Shown: piece after piece, positions 32,615-40,566 of the stretch
Layout of the letters: the number at the start of each line of letters is the position of its first letter
Numbering within the stretch: position 1 is the first letter of the stretch
Source: an uncultured Arcanobacterium sp.
GTDB lineage: Bacteria > Actinomycetota > Actinomycetes > Actinomycetales > Actinomycetaceae
Direction of reading: 5' to 3'
Length of the DNA: 40,566 nt
Assembly: GCF_947253055.1 (NCBI RefSeq)
Contig: NZ_CAMXYE010000002.1
Location: forward strand, 1-40,566
Translations under genes and position numbers: made by a program
The notes under the pieces: model-generated
The model's input: only the letters and a program-made list of their open reading frames with translations
Told to the model about the DNA's origin: nothing
Database searches by the model: none

Positions 32615-33451
32615 TTATTGCCGGCCCGTGAAATCCTCCATCGTTTTATGGATACCGAAAAACTCTAGAGCCGCATCGACAATCGGCACCGGGAAAGCGT
32701 GCATTATCTGCACTAGGCGCACAATCGGCGGATTGACTTTCATCTGCGTGCCTTTTGCAATGGCGTCTAGCACCTGATCTGCACAATCTTGCGGCTTGAG
32801 AATCGGTAGCAGGCAAGAGAATTTCGTCTTCACTCCATCGAACATGCCGGTGGAAATATAGTAGGGGCAATAGAGCAGGGTATGCACATGAGAACGCTGC
32901 TTGCGGAGTTCCGCCCGCAGAGACTGCGTAAATCCTACGGCACCGAACTTGGAAACATTGTAGTCAGATTGTTTTGCAACCCCCACTAAGCCGGCTGCAG
33001 AAGAAATGGTAACTATCGACCCATAGTCGCGCTGGAGCATTCCCGGTAAAAATTCTCGCACCGTGCGGAAAAGAGAAAGGGTATTTACCTCAACTGTGCG
33101 GCGAATTTCTTCTTCGCTCAGTTCCAAGACCGGCTTCCCATTCACCACTCCGGCGTTATTGACAAGAATATCTACTCGATCGAACTCTGCTAGTACCGCT
33201 TGAGCATTACTGTGTACAGACTCCGCATCGGATACGTCCACACTATAATGCTTAGCTTGAATATGCGGATGAGCCGCCTTGAGCTCATCCACTACTTCTT
33301 GCCCACGAGTAGCATTGCGATTCCAAATGATTACCGCTTTTGCTCCCCGATCAGCAGCTCCCAGAGCCATTAATCGGCCAATACCGGTAGCACCTCCCGT
33401 AATTAATACGGTAGCTCCCGTAAACGACACAACTTTGGGTCGAATAAACAT
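32615..33451 (-). CDS. Short-chain dehydrogenase/reductase (retinol dehydrogenase-like)
   Basis: This 278-aa classical SDR has the Rossmann glycine motif TGGATGIG (about 17-24), NNAG (about 98-101), ISSAAG with the catalytic Ser, and YNVSK with the catalytic Tyr and Lys. The C-terminal part is hydrophobic (PPIVRLVQIMHAFPVPIVDA), as in membrane-associated SDRs acting on long-chain or retinoid-like alcohols. ATG 33451 follows GAGGT. It lies 18 bp downstream of an aldehyde dehydrogenase, suggesting sequential oxidation or reduction of the same alcohol/aldehyde pair. The substrate is not identified. Confidence 0.88.
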   Translation of the reverse strand: MFIRPKVVSFTGATVLITGGATGIGRLMALGAADRGAKAVIIWNRNATRGQEVVDELKAAHPHIQAKHYSVDVSDAESVHSNAQAVLAEFDRVDILVNNAGVVNGKPVLELSEEEIRRTVEVNTLSLFRTVREFLPGMLQRDYGSIVTISSAAGLVGVAKQSDYNVSKFGAVGFTQSLRAELRKQRSHVHTLLYCPYYISTGMFDGVKTKFSCLLPILKPQDCADQVLDAIAKGTQMKVNPPIVRLVQIMHAFPVPIVDAALEFFGIHKTMEDFTGRQ

Positions 33452-33469
33452 AGTTACCTCATTCTTTCT

Positions 33470-35080
33470 TTACAGAGAAATACGCAATTTATGCTGTATT
33501 GAACTGAATACATGCATAAAGCGAGCCCAATTCTTCTCGCCCAGCCACTTCGGAGCGGCAATATGCATAATGTGCTGCGTAGCGACCGTCTGAGTGTCGG
33601 TATACTTGAGAATACCTTCCCGTCCGTGCCGATCTGCTAAACCGGAATCTTTAATTCCACCGGTAGGAGCACCAATAGATCCCCAGGTAGCCGCATAGCC
33701 ATCGTTGATATTGACGCTGCCGGTGAGTAAACGCTTTGCAAGCTTCTGCGCCGTCTTCAAATCACTTGACCAGATTGCGCCATTCAAGCCGTAATTAGTG
33801 GCATTAGCTTTCTCCAAAGCCTCTTCATCCGAATTCACTTTATAAAGTGATACCAGCGGCCCGAAAGTTTCTTCTGAGAATACCCGCATATCGGGGGTGA
33901 CGTCGGTGAGTACCGTGGGCGGGAAAGCGCGCGGCGCAATATCAGTCCGCAGCTCACCACCAGCTAATAAAGTAGCTCCCTTGTCGAGTGCGTCTTTAAT
34001 ATGCTCCTGCACTTTCGTCAGCTGTGCATCGCTAATAAGCGGCCCCATATCCGATTTCCAGTCCATCGTGGCATCCAACTTAATCGCATTCGCTGCCGCC
34101 ACAAAAGCCGGCACAAATTCATCCCAAATATCTTTGTGAACAAATATCCGCTCTACGGAAATGCACAGCTGGCCCGAAGAAGAGAAACAGGCTTTCGCTG
34201 CCCCTTTAGCTGCGCGCGGAAGCGGTGCATCAGCCCGTACAATCATCGGATTCTTTCCACCCATTTCAGCAGAGAAACCAATGAGATTTTCTCCCGACTG
34301 CTTCGCAATGCTGCGGCCAGTCGCCGTAGAGCCGGTAAACATCATATAATCCGAATTATCGATTAGCGGATTACCGATTTCCCGCCCCGTGCCAATAACT
34401 ACTTGGAAAAGATCGGCGGGGAATCCAGCCCGGGTGAGAAGCGAACGCACCACTAGTGCACAGTAAGGAGTCTGTGAATCTGGTTTCAGCACAATGGCGT
34501 TACCCGCCATCAAAGCTGGAATAGCATCAGAAATCGAAAGGTTGAAGGGGTAATTCCACGGGGTGATTACACCTACTACCCCGAGCGGCAGATACTGTAC
34601 TTTTGTGAAAGTCATACCCGGCACGGCACCCAGTACATTCCGTGGCTTTAAGAATTTCTCAGCGCGGCGGGCATAGTAAAGAGAATTATTGATTACGTCA
34701 TAGTACTCTTCAAAAGCCGATGCGCGATTCTTTCCATTTTCCCACTGGATTACATCCAAGATAGCGTCTTGCTCATCTAGTACGATGCGCGCAAAACGCC
34801 GCACTAGAGCACTCCGCTCTGCAAAAGTGGTTTCTTGCCAGGCCTTTGCCGCAGCGCGCGCCCGCGCAAAAATTTCTGGAATATCATCCGCCTTCACTTG
34901 GGGAAGTTCCCCAATTACGGACTGGGTAAGGGCAGCGTATTTCGCTACCATAGTTTCATTTCCCTTACTGCCGGTAGCACATACGGCGACCGGATCAGGT
35001 ACTAATTTATTCAGGGAACGGCGCCCTCGCTCGTCCAATTTGGCAAATTTACTATTATTAATACTCGAAGTTTCACTCAT
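33470..35080 (-). CDS. NAD(P)-dependent aldehyde dehydrogenase, succinic-semialdehyde type (GabD2-like)
   Basis: This 536-aa ALDH has the cofactor-binding VGVITPWNYPFNLSISDAIP, FTGSTATG, the general-base Glu near 270 (SAEMGGKNPMIV), the catalytic Cys near 304 (SSGQLCISVERI), and ETFGPLVSLYKV. The stretch AGNAIVLKPDSQTPYCAL closely resembles M. tuberculosis GabD2 as I remember it, so succinic semialdehyde dehydrogenase is the family label. The SDR partner, with a hydrophobic C-terminus, instead suggests a longer-chain aldehyde. It is first in an ALDH-SDR(-rsmI) operon and divergent from the SNF2-type helicase gene. Confidence 0.88.
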   Translation of the reverse strand: MSETSSINNSKFAKLDERGRRSLNKLVPDPVAVCATGSKGNETMVAKYAALTQSVIGELPQVKADDIPEIFARARAAAKAWQETTFAERSALVRRFARIVLDEQDAILDVIQWENGKNRASAFEEYYDVINNSLYYARRAEKFLKPRNVLGAVPGMTFTKVQYLPLGVVGVITPWNYPFNLSISDAIPALMAGNAIVLKPDSQTPYCALVVRSLLTRAGFPADLFQVVIGTGREIGNPLIDNSDYMMFTGSTATGRSIAKQSGENLIGFSAEMGGKNPMIVRADAPLPRAAKGAAKACFSSSGQLCISVERIFVHKDIWDEFVPAFVAAANAIKLDATMDWKSDMGPLISDAQLTKVQEHIKDALDKGATLLAGGELRTDIAPRAFPPTVLTDVTPDMRVFSEETFGPLVSLYKVNSDEEALEKANATNYGLNGAIWSSDLKTAQKLAKRLLTGSVNINDGYAATWGSIGAPTGGIKDSGLADRHGREGILKYTDTQTVATQHIMHIAAPKWLGEKNWARFMHVFSSIQHKLRISL

Positions 35081-35128
35081 AGTTATATTGTGCTCCCAAT
35101 TCGTATTTATATCTCGCTTTTGCGGAAA

Positions 35129-35235
35129 ATTACCTGAGAAATTTCACAGTCGGCGGATAATAAGTTTTTCTTATACGGGTTATGCTGTGAATAGTAGTCT
35201 ACCAAAGCGAAATTTATTATTGAATCTCAGGTAAT
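35129..35235. promoter_or_regulatory. Widely spaced 11-bp inverted repeat in the ALDH/helicase divergent region
   Basis: ATTACCTGAGA (35129-35139) and its exact reverse complement TCTCAGGTAAT (35225-35235) are separated by 85 bp. The second arm contains the likely ribosome binding site (CAGG) and the first two bases of the helicase start codon. The first arm lies about 50 bp upstream of the ALDH start. It could be paired operators for a looping regulator, or an RNA stem masking the helicase start if the first arm is transcribed. Confidence 0.6.
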
Positions 35236-38020
35236 GGTCACTAATAATTCTTATACACTAACTCAGTTTCGCGCCGCTCGCCGCGAATTTGCTGCTTGGT
35301 TGCGCGCTATGCGTCAGCAGGGAAATTTACTGGCGCAAATTCACCGCGAAAGCCGCCTCGCTGGGAAAAAACTACTAGAAACGGCCTTGCATCTTCCCCA
35401 TTCCCGCCCCCGCTGGACGCTACTACCATTACCGGATTCAGCTTCGCTTTTATTGGAGGCACGAGCGCGCGCTTTCAATCTGCCCCCAATCTCCCCGGAG
35501 ATGCGGCAATTTTTGCAGGATTTACAGCGCAAAGGAATCTCCGCTTACCGCAATTGTGAAGCCTTGGCGGAAGAGCATAATTCTATCCTCAACCCGCATG
35601 TGCGCGCCCAGGCTGAAGCAGCTGCCGATCAGCTTATGGCGCTGTACGAACGAGGAAAAGCACTAGATTTCTCTGCCCAGATGAATCAGCTAGCTCAAGC
35701 CTGTGCTGCGCGCCCGAAAGCCACCCTCACCTCAGCTCTTTCGGAGCAGTACGGGCTTATACCTTTGCTCACTTTAAGCGCCGAAAATTCTCCAGTGCGC
35801 CCGGCTCTAGATTCTCCAGTGCGCCCGGATCCAGATTCGCTAACCCGCCCGAATCGTAGCTCGGCAACTCAGGCACTTGAAGATAAAGAAACCAACGCAG
35901 ATGCAGGCGAAACTCCAGAATTTAGTGCCGCGAACCTACCTGCCACCGAATTCGCCGATTTGCCGAAAATTGTAGAAAAATTAGATGCGCTGGCGCGTTT
36001 GCTCAATAAAATGCAGGCGGAGTGCCTGAAAAATGCTAATGCACTGCGAGAAGAATTCGTAAAAAAGGAACTAGAAAAAATCCCCGTGGCGCAGCTCCAA
36101 GATATAGATCGGCGGCGCATGAAAATATCTGCCCTAGAAGCAGCGGGAATCACCACTGCTGCGCAGGTAGCCGATTTAGGCTGGGGAGTGAGCAATATTG
36201 CCGGGCTCGGCGAATCCTCGGCTTCCCATATTTTAAGCGCTTTACGAGCTCTGCACGGCGCTATTTTAGAAGAAACTCCGATTCGTCTCGACCCGCAACA
36301 GCGCTCTCCCCTCGCCACTGAGTTACTGCAATCGGTATACGCGTGGTATCACACTCGCCAGCGCATCGGCCATGCCCGCGCACTCAGCTTTGCCGCCAGT
36401 ATTAAACCACACGCCTATTACTTAGGGAATAATACTTCCCGTCTATTGATAATAGGAAGAGCCCGCCCCGCTGAGTACTTTACTGAACTTCTCACGGAAT
36501 GCCGGCAGTTAGCCGCTACCTATCCGGAGCCGCCTGCACCGAGCGGCCTATCGGATACAGAAATTTGGGAACACTTTCTTTCCCAGCCGGCCTCCTACTA
36601 TGCCCAAATGGCCGAGATTGGGATCCTCACTTCCGATTCAGAAAAAATTCGGGGAGAGCTTCCTGCTGAGATAGTGGAGCGAGTGAATGCGCTACAGCTG
36701 CATACTGATTATCTGCAGATACCGCTGCGCGGCTATCAAAATTTCGGAGCGCGCTTTGCCCTGACGCAGCGAAAGGTAATACTGGGCGACGAAATGGGGC
36801 TGGGGAAGACTATCGAAGCGTTGGCCGTAGCAGCCCATTTATTTGAAGAAGGAAATCGGCATTTTTTGGTGATTTGCCCAGCATCAGTTTTAAGCAATTG
36901 GCTACGAGAGATAGCAGCTAAGACTGATATTCCCCGCTATCAGCTGCACGGATCAGGCAGATCTGAGGCCATGCGCCAATGGAAAAAATTAGGCGGAATA
37001 GCGCTGACCACCTATGAAACTTTGGGATGGCTTTTACAGGAGGAAGGCACGGCCCTACCGAATATTTCTTGCACTATCGTAGACGAAGCACACTATATAA
37101 AAAATCCAGTGGCGAAACGCTCTCTGCGCACTGCTCACCTCATTGCTGGATCTGAATATGCCGTATTGCTTTCCGGCACTCCCCTAGAGAACAAAATTGA
37201 AGAATTCCGCACTTTGGTGCACTACGTGCGCCCTGATTTAGCGATATCTGCTTCTAACGTACCGCGTAAATTCCGCCGGCAAGTGGCGCCCGCGTATCTG
37301 CGCCGCACCCAAAAGGATACACTCAGGGAATTGCCGGATTTAGTAGAAGTAGAAGAATGGCTGCAAATGACCCCAGCAGACGAAGCTGCGTATCGAGAAG
37401 CCGTGGCTACCGGCAATTTTATGAGTATGCGGCAAGCGGCCATGCTCTCTACGGATTCCGGGAAATTGGCGCGTCTGCAAGAAATAGTCGCCGAAGCGGG
37501 CGCGAATGGGAAGAAAATAATTATTTATTCCTATTTCCGGAAAGTATTGCAGCGGCTCGAAAAAGAAATTTCGGTCAGTTTTGGGCCCCTCACCGGCAGC
37601 GTATCTCCACAGCAGCGCCAGCAGCTAGTTGATGATTTTTCTGCCGCACCGCCGGGAGCCGTATTATTGGCACAAATTATGGCCGGAGGGGTGGGGCTGA
37701 ATATTCAAGCAGCCAGCCTGGTTATAATCTGTGAACCGCAACTGAAGCCCACCACCGAGTGGCAAGCTATTGCCCGCGCTCACCGGATGGGGCAGTTGGA
37801 AACTGTGCAGGTGCACCGGCTTATTAACGAAACGGGAGTAGATGAGCAAATTTTTGCGCTTCTCGAAGGAAAATCGACACTTTTCCAAAAATTTGCCCAT
37901 ATTTCCGATACAGCGCGTGCCTCGGAACTTTTCCATTCAGAAAGTGTAGTAGCAGAAAAATTACTGGATAGAGAGCGGCAAAGGTTGGGAATTACCGCAC
38001 AAAGCCCCGCAGATTCCTGA
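35234..38020 (+). CDS. SNF2-family helicase-like ATPase with helix-hairpin-helix
   Basis: This 928-aa protein has an N-terminal helical region of about 260 residues without a recognised domain. A helix-hairpin-helix DNA-binding segment follows at about 298-342 (ALEAAGITTAAQVADLGWG, then SNIAGLGESSASHILSAL), then SNF2 ATPase lobes. Walker A is GDEMGLGKTIEAL near 517, DEAH near 616, then LLSGTPLENKIEE, and the C-terminal lobe has GGVGLNIQAA and ARAHRMGQLETVQVHRL. Such proteins translocate on double-stranded DNA. No methylase, nuclease or defence partner lies beside it, so I do not assign it to a known defence system. Residues around 185-209 are a short 8-residue tandem repeat. The start ATG has only a weak CAGG ribosome binding site, in an inverted-repeat arm. 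Confidence 0.88.
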   Translation: MVTNNSYTLTQFRAARREFAAWLRAMRQQGNLLAQIHRESRLAGKKLLETALHLPHSRPRWTLLPLPDSASLLLEARARAFNLPPISPEMRQFLQDLQRKGISAYRNCEALAEEHNSILNPHVRAQAEAAADQLMALYERGKALDFSAQMNQLAQACAARPKATLTSALSEQYGLIPLLTLSAENSPVRPALDSPVRPDPDSLTRPNRSSATQALEDKETNADAGETPEFSAANLPATEFADLPKIVEKLDALARLLNKMQAECLKNANALREEFVKKELEKIPVAQLQDIDRRRMKISALEAAGITTAAQVADLGWGVSNIAGLGESSASHILSALRALHGAILEETPIRLDPQQRSPLATELLQSVYAWYHTRQRIGHARALSFAASIKPHAYYLGNNTSRLLIIGRARPAEYFTELLTECRQLAATYPEPPAPSGLSDTEIWEHFLSQPASYYAQMAEIGILTSDSEKIRGELPAEIVERVNALQLHTDYLQIPLRGYQNFGARFALTQRKVILGDEMGLGKTIEALAVAAHLFEEGNRHFLVICPASVLSNWLREIAAKTDIPRYQLHGSGRSEAMRQWKKLGGIALTTYETLGWLLQEEGTALPNISCTIVDEAHYIKNPVAKRSLRTAHLIAGSEYAVLLSGTPLENKIEEFRTLVHYVRPDLAISASNVPRKFRRQVAPAYLRRTQKDTLRELPDLVEVEEWLQMTPADEAAYREAVATGNFMSMRQAAMLSTDSGKLARLQEIVAEAGANGKKIIIYSYFRKVLQRLEKEISVSFGPLTGSVSPQQRQQLVDDFSAAPPGAVLLAQIMAGGVGLNIQAASLVIICEPQLKPTTEWQAIARAHRMGQLETVQVHRLINETGVDEQIFALLEGKSTLFQKFAHISDTARASELFHSESVVAEKLLDRERQRLGITAQSPADS
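35788..35859 (+). repeat. 24-bp in-frame tandem repeat inside the helicase gene
   Basis: Two near-identical 24-bp copies (35788-35811, 35812-35835) and a diverged third (35836-35859) encode SPVRPALD, SPVRPDPD and SLTRPNRS. The repeat lies in a probable linker between the N-terminal region and the helix-hairpin-helix. Its unit length equals that of the repeat in mfd. Confidence 0.85.
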
Positions 38021-38027
38021 ATTCAGG
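38016..38027. repeat. 12-bp perfect palindrome at the helicase stop codon
   Basis: CCTGAATTCAGG contains the TGA stop of the helicase gene. Another weak stem (AAAGTA/TACTTT) follows about 30 bases later and precedes TTCTGTTT. Together they may end the transcript, but neither is a classic terminator. Confidence 0.35.
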
Positions 38028-38098
38028 CGGAAAAAAGCACTACTATGGAAAGTAAAGTATTCTAGTACTTTTCTGTTTATCCACTCTTGGAGATGAAA

Positions 38099-39511
38099 AT
38101 GACGAAAAAACGAATTGCCCTTTTCTCAGCAGCGGGTATTGGCGGCGTGCTTCTAGTACTCTTTATCACCTATATTTGCTACTTCGGTTTAGGACACCGC
38201 GCTCTACCTGGCACGAAAGTAGGCGAAATTTCCGTAGGCGGAAAAACGGCGGCGCAAATCAGCACACAGTTACAGAAAAATACTGAGAATAAGCATATTA
38301 ACTTTACCGGCAGCGATATTAATCCACAGCGCGTATATCTGAATGAAACTGGTTTTCAGATAGATCCTAAAACCGTAGGGAAAGAAGTGATCTCCTTAAA
38401 TAAGAAGTGGGGGAATTTCTTTACGACTCCTTTTGCGGGGAAAAAAATAACTCCCCGGCTGGAAGAAAACACCGAGATGCAGACGGCACTAATAGCCAAG
38501 ATGGTGCAGGATAAACCCGAAGTAAAGCCGGTGGTAGAACCGCAGATTGTGGTGCAAGACGGCGAGCTGGTGGTGAGCGATGGTCAACCCGGATATACGG
38601 TAGCAACCACAGAAATTCGCGCGGCAGCCCAGCAGCTAGTAAATACGCAGCGGGAAGTTACGAAGCAGCTCGCATTCCAAGAAGTACAGCCCAGTCAAAA
38701 CAAAGAGAAATTAGAGTCGCTACTTGCGGAGGGCGTTAAATTAATTGATCCGGAAGTGGCGATAACTATCGGGGATACCGAGCGTCAAGCAGAGCAGAGT
38801 GAAAAGATTTTGTGGCTGGATTTCTCGCAAGAGAAAGCGCAGTTAAATAAAGCAGAAATTACGAAATGGCTCACTGAGATTTCTCAACCTTTGGTGAAAG
38901 AAGAAATCAAAGGTCTGCGCTATGTAAATGAGAACGGACTAGTTGTATCAGTGCGGCATGAACCACAAGATGCCATAGAAGTGACTAATATCGATGAAAT
39001 CACCGAAAGTATAAATGAAAATCTACTGGCGGGGCAGCCGACGAAAGCGAGTTTTCAAACTAAGACCACCCCGAGTAGCTGGGAAGAAAAGCTCATTGCC
39101 CCCGGAGCGGAGAATTTAGTTTATGCGGCGGCACCAGGTGAAAAGTGGATAGATGTAAATCTTTCTACTTATCAGATGACTGCCTATGAAGGGGCTACCG
39201 TGGTGCGCGGCCCGGTTACGGTAGTAACTGGAAAGTCTAGAACTCCTACCATAGTAGGTACTTTTTCGGTGATTCGGAAAGTTCCTTTAGATACTATGCG
39301 CGGCACGAATCCCGACGGCACTAAGTACGTAACGCCAAATGTGCCGCACGCACTCTATTTCGAAAAGCACGGCTACGCCATCCACGGCGCTCCTTGGTGG
39401 GCAAGCTGGGGATTTGGCGGTTCACACGGATGCGTAAATACTCCGGTGGGCGAAGCGCGCTGGTTTTACAATTGGGCTCCAGTCGGTACAGTAGTAGTCA
39501 CTCATTACTGA
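38099..39511 (+). CDS. Membrane-anchored L,D-transpeptidase (YkuD domain)
   Basis: This 470-aa envelope enzyme forms 3-3 peptidoglycan cross-links or attaches proteins to the wall. It has one N-terminal membrane anchor (about 6-30), a long extracytoplasmic part with PG-binding-4-like repeats (GTKVGEISVGGKTAAQI and similar), and a C-terminal YkuD domain (about 345-470). The catalytic motif is HGAPWWASWGFGGSHGCVN, with His443 and Cys445 by my count. I start at ATG 38099 (MTKKRIALF), six bases after GGAG; an in-frame TTG 12 bases earlier overlaps that ribosome binding site. It stands between the helicase gene and the hydrolase gene on the same strand, 78 and 72 bp away. Confidence 0.93.
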   Translation: MTKKRIALFSAAGIGGVLLVLFITYICYFGLGHRALPGTKVGEISVGGKTAAQISTQLQKNTENKHINFTGSDINPQRVYLNETGFQIDPKTVGKEVISLNKKWGNFFTTPFAGKKITPRLEENTEMQTALIAKMVQDKPEVKPVVEPQIVVQDGELVVSDGQPGYTVATTEIRAAAQQLVNTQREVTKQLAFQEVQPSQNKEKLESLLAEGVKLIDPEVAITIGDTERQAEQSEKILWLDFSQEKAQLNKAEITKWLTEISQPLVKEEIKGLRYVNENGLVVSVRHEPQDAIEVTNIDEITESINENLLAGQPTKASFQTKTTPSSWEEKLIAPGAENLVYAAAPGEKWIDVNLSTYQMTAYEGATVVRGPVTVVTGKSRTPTIVGTFSVIRKVPLDTMRGTNPDGTKYVTPNVPHALYFEKHGYAIHGAPWWASWGFGGSHGCVNTPVGEARWFYNWAPVGTVVVTHY

Positions 39512-39583
39512 TAGAATTCTTTTGATAATTTGCAGCTCCCGGCACTGCCGCCGGATCACTGGAAAGTATAGGAGAAACTATCC

Positions 39584-40498
39584 ATGTATAGAATGATTGA
39601 TATAAACGGCACGCAACTGGCTTATTACGAATGGGAAGTCCCCAACTGCCGCGGAGTAGTACAAATATCTCATGGTATGGCCGAATACTTAGAGCGCTAC
39701 CAAGGGCTTGCTGCTTTTTTGAATGAACAAGGATTCACTGTAGTAGGAGCTGATCATCGCGGACACGGCCACTCTTGCCCTGCGGGAGAGCCACTTGGTT
39801 ATTTTGGAGACGGAGTCTCTTGGCACGATATCGTCGGCGATTTACACGCAGTACGTCTTTATACGCAGAAAAAATACGTAGATAAACCTTATTTCTTCGT
39901 TGGGCACTCCATGGGCTCGTTGCTACTGCGCGATTATCTTTCCACTTTCGCCAACGGACTAGCAGGAGCCGCCATTATCGGCACTGCAGATTGGCCAAAA
40001 CTACTGGGTGGAGCTGGCATGGTGCTAGCAAATATCATATGTGCTTTCCGCCCCCGCGCCACCGCCGGATTGCTCTACAATCTCTCCATTGGACCTTATA
40101 ATAAGGGATTCCCCCAGCGTACCGGCGGAGAATGGCTCACCCGCGACGAAGCTGTAGTGGATGCTTATATTGCCGATCCACTTTCCGGATATATCTCCAC
40201 CAATGGTCTTTTCCGAGAATTAATGCGCGGCACCAAGCGGGTATCTCAGCCCGCACGTTTTCAGCTACCGGTGCAGCTGCCGCTCTATATCGCTTCGGGA
40301 GAAGTAGATCCGGTAGGCGGAGCAAAAGTAGTCAAGAAAGTTGCTGCCGCCTATAAGCAGGCAGGGCAAACTGACCAAGAAATACATATTTATCCGCAGG
40401 CGCGCCACGAAATTTTCCAAGAAATTAATCGCGCGGAAGTATTTGCTGATTTAGGTGCTTGGCTACGAAAAGAAGTAGAAAAAGCTACTCCGGCTTAA
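39584..40498 (+). CDS. Alpha/beta hydrolase, monoacylglycerol lipase-like
   Basis: This 304-aa serine hydrolase is of the lysophospholipase/monoacylglycerol lipase type (Hydrolase_4). Motifs are the oxyanion region SHGMAEYLERY, DHRGHGHS (57-64), nucleophile elbow GHSMGS with Ser109, the acid in SGEVDPVGG (about residue 242), and His in ARHEIF (about 275). A lid-like insertion spans about 130-200. No signal peptide is seen, so it is probably cytoplasmic. ATG 39584 follows GGAG by nine bases. It ends 68 bp before the window edge; the remainder (40499-40566) contains no feature I can support. Confidence 0.9.
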   Translation: MYRMIDINGTQLAYYEWEVPNCRGVVQISHGMAEYLERYQGLAAFLNEQGFTVVGADHRGHGHSCPAGEPLGYFGDGVSWHDIVGDLHAVRLYTQKKYVDKPYFFVGHSMGSLLLRDYLSTFANGLAGAAIIGTADWPKLLGGAGMVLANIICAFRPRATAGLLYNLSIGPYNKGFPQRTGGEWLTRDEAVVDAYIADPLSGYISTNGLFRELMRGTKRVSQPARFQLPVQLPLYIASGEVDPVGGAKVVKKVAAAYKQAGQTDQEIHIYPQARHEIFQEINRAEVFADLGAWLRKEVEKATPA

Positions 40499-40566
40499 TA
40501 CGCTAAATATCGCAAATAGAAGCGTGGTCTATTTAACGGCAATTTCCGCCGAAAAAAGCTGCGGAG

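Noticed and set aside
35234..38020. Part of a known SNF2-containing defence system such as DISARM
   Set aside because: No methyltransferase, nuclease or other system component is adjacent; neighbours are metabolic and cell-wall genes.

Overview
The window looks like a stretch of chromosome from a moderate-G+C member of the Actinomycetota, plausibly the Actinomycetaceae or a relative; I cannot name a genus. The backbone is the conserved actinobacterial block rsmI - metG - tatD - rpfB-like - rsmA(ksgA) - ispE - ABC-F - tRNA-Gln - glmU - prs - rplY - pth - mfd, which I know in the same order in Mycobacterium tuberculosis. It lies almost entirely on the minus strand. A Shine-Dalgarno sequence at the left edge points to one more minus-strand gene just outside the window, probably eno or a neighbour.

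Layout from left to right. 0.2-7.7 kb holds mfd, pth, rplY, prs, a truncated glmU and tRNA-Gln. 7.8-10 kb is a plus-strand NatA/NatB-type ABC exporter pair. 10-14.6 kb holds an ABC-F ATPase, ispE, a DinJ/YafQ-type toxin-antitoxin module and rsmA. 14.7-26.4 kb is an accessory block between rsmA and the rpfB-like gene. It contains (a) a divergent unit of two paralogous polytopic membrane proteins (DUF5692-like, from memory) plus an SRPBCC-like protein, (b) a purine salvage group of NCS1 permease, purine nucleoside phosphorylase and cell-wall-anchored 5'-nucleotidase, (c) an AT-rich stretch with a decayed gene, and (d) a phosphohexomutase/phosphopentomutase-type enzyme. 26.5-32.6 kb returns to the backbone (rpfB-like, tatD, metG, rsmI), with a plus-strand nicotinamidase-like gene carrying a very acidic tail. 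32.6-40.5 kb holds an ALDH-SDR pair, a divergent SNF2-type helicase with a helix-hairpin-helix, an L,D-transpeptidase and an alpha/beta hydrolase.

How the genes work together. The backbone serves translation (pth, rplY, rsmA, rsmI, metG, tRNA-Gln), transcription-coupled repair (mfd), PRPP supply (prs), and isoprenoid and cell-wall precursors (ispE, glmU). The salvage genes form a plausible route: extracellular nucleotide to nucleoside on the wall, uptake, phosphorolysis to base plus ribose-1-phosphate, then mutase to ribose-5-phosphate, which Prs uses to make PRPP.

Most unusual points: the uncharacterised membrane-protein/SRPBCC divergon; a nucleoside phosphorylase with Gln201 and Asp243 where human PNP has Glu201 and Asn243; a GlmU that ends before its acetyltransferase active site; a 5'-nucleotidase with Asp at two expected metal-binding His positions; and short tandem repeats running across the stop codons of several genes.
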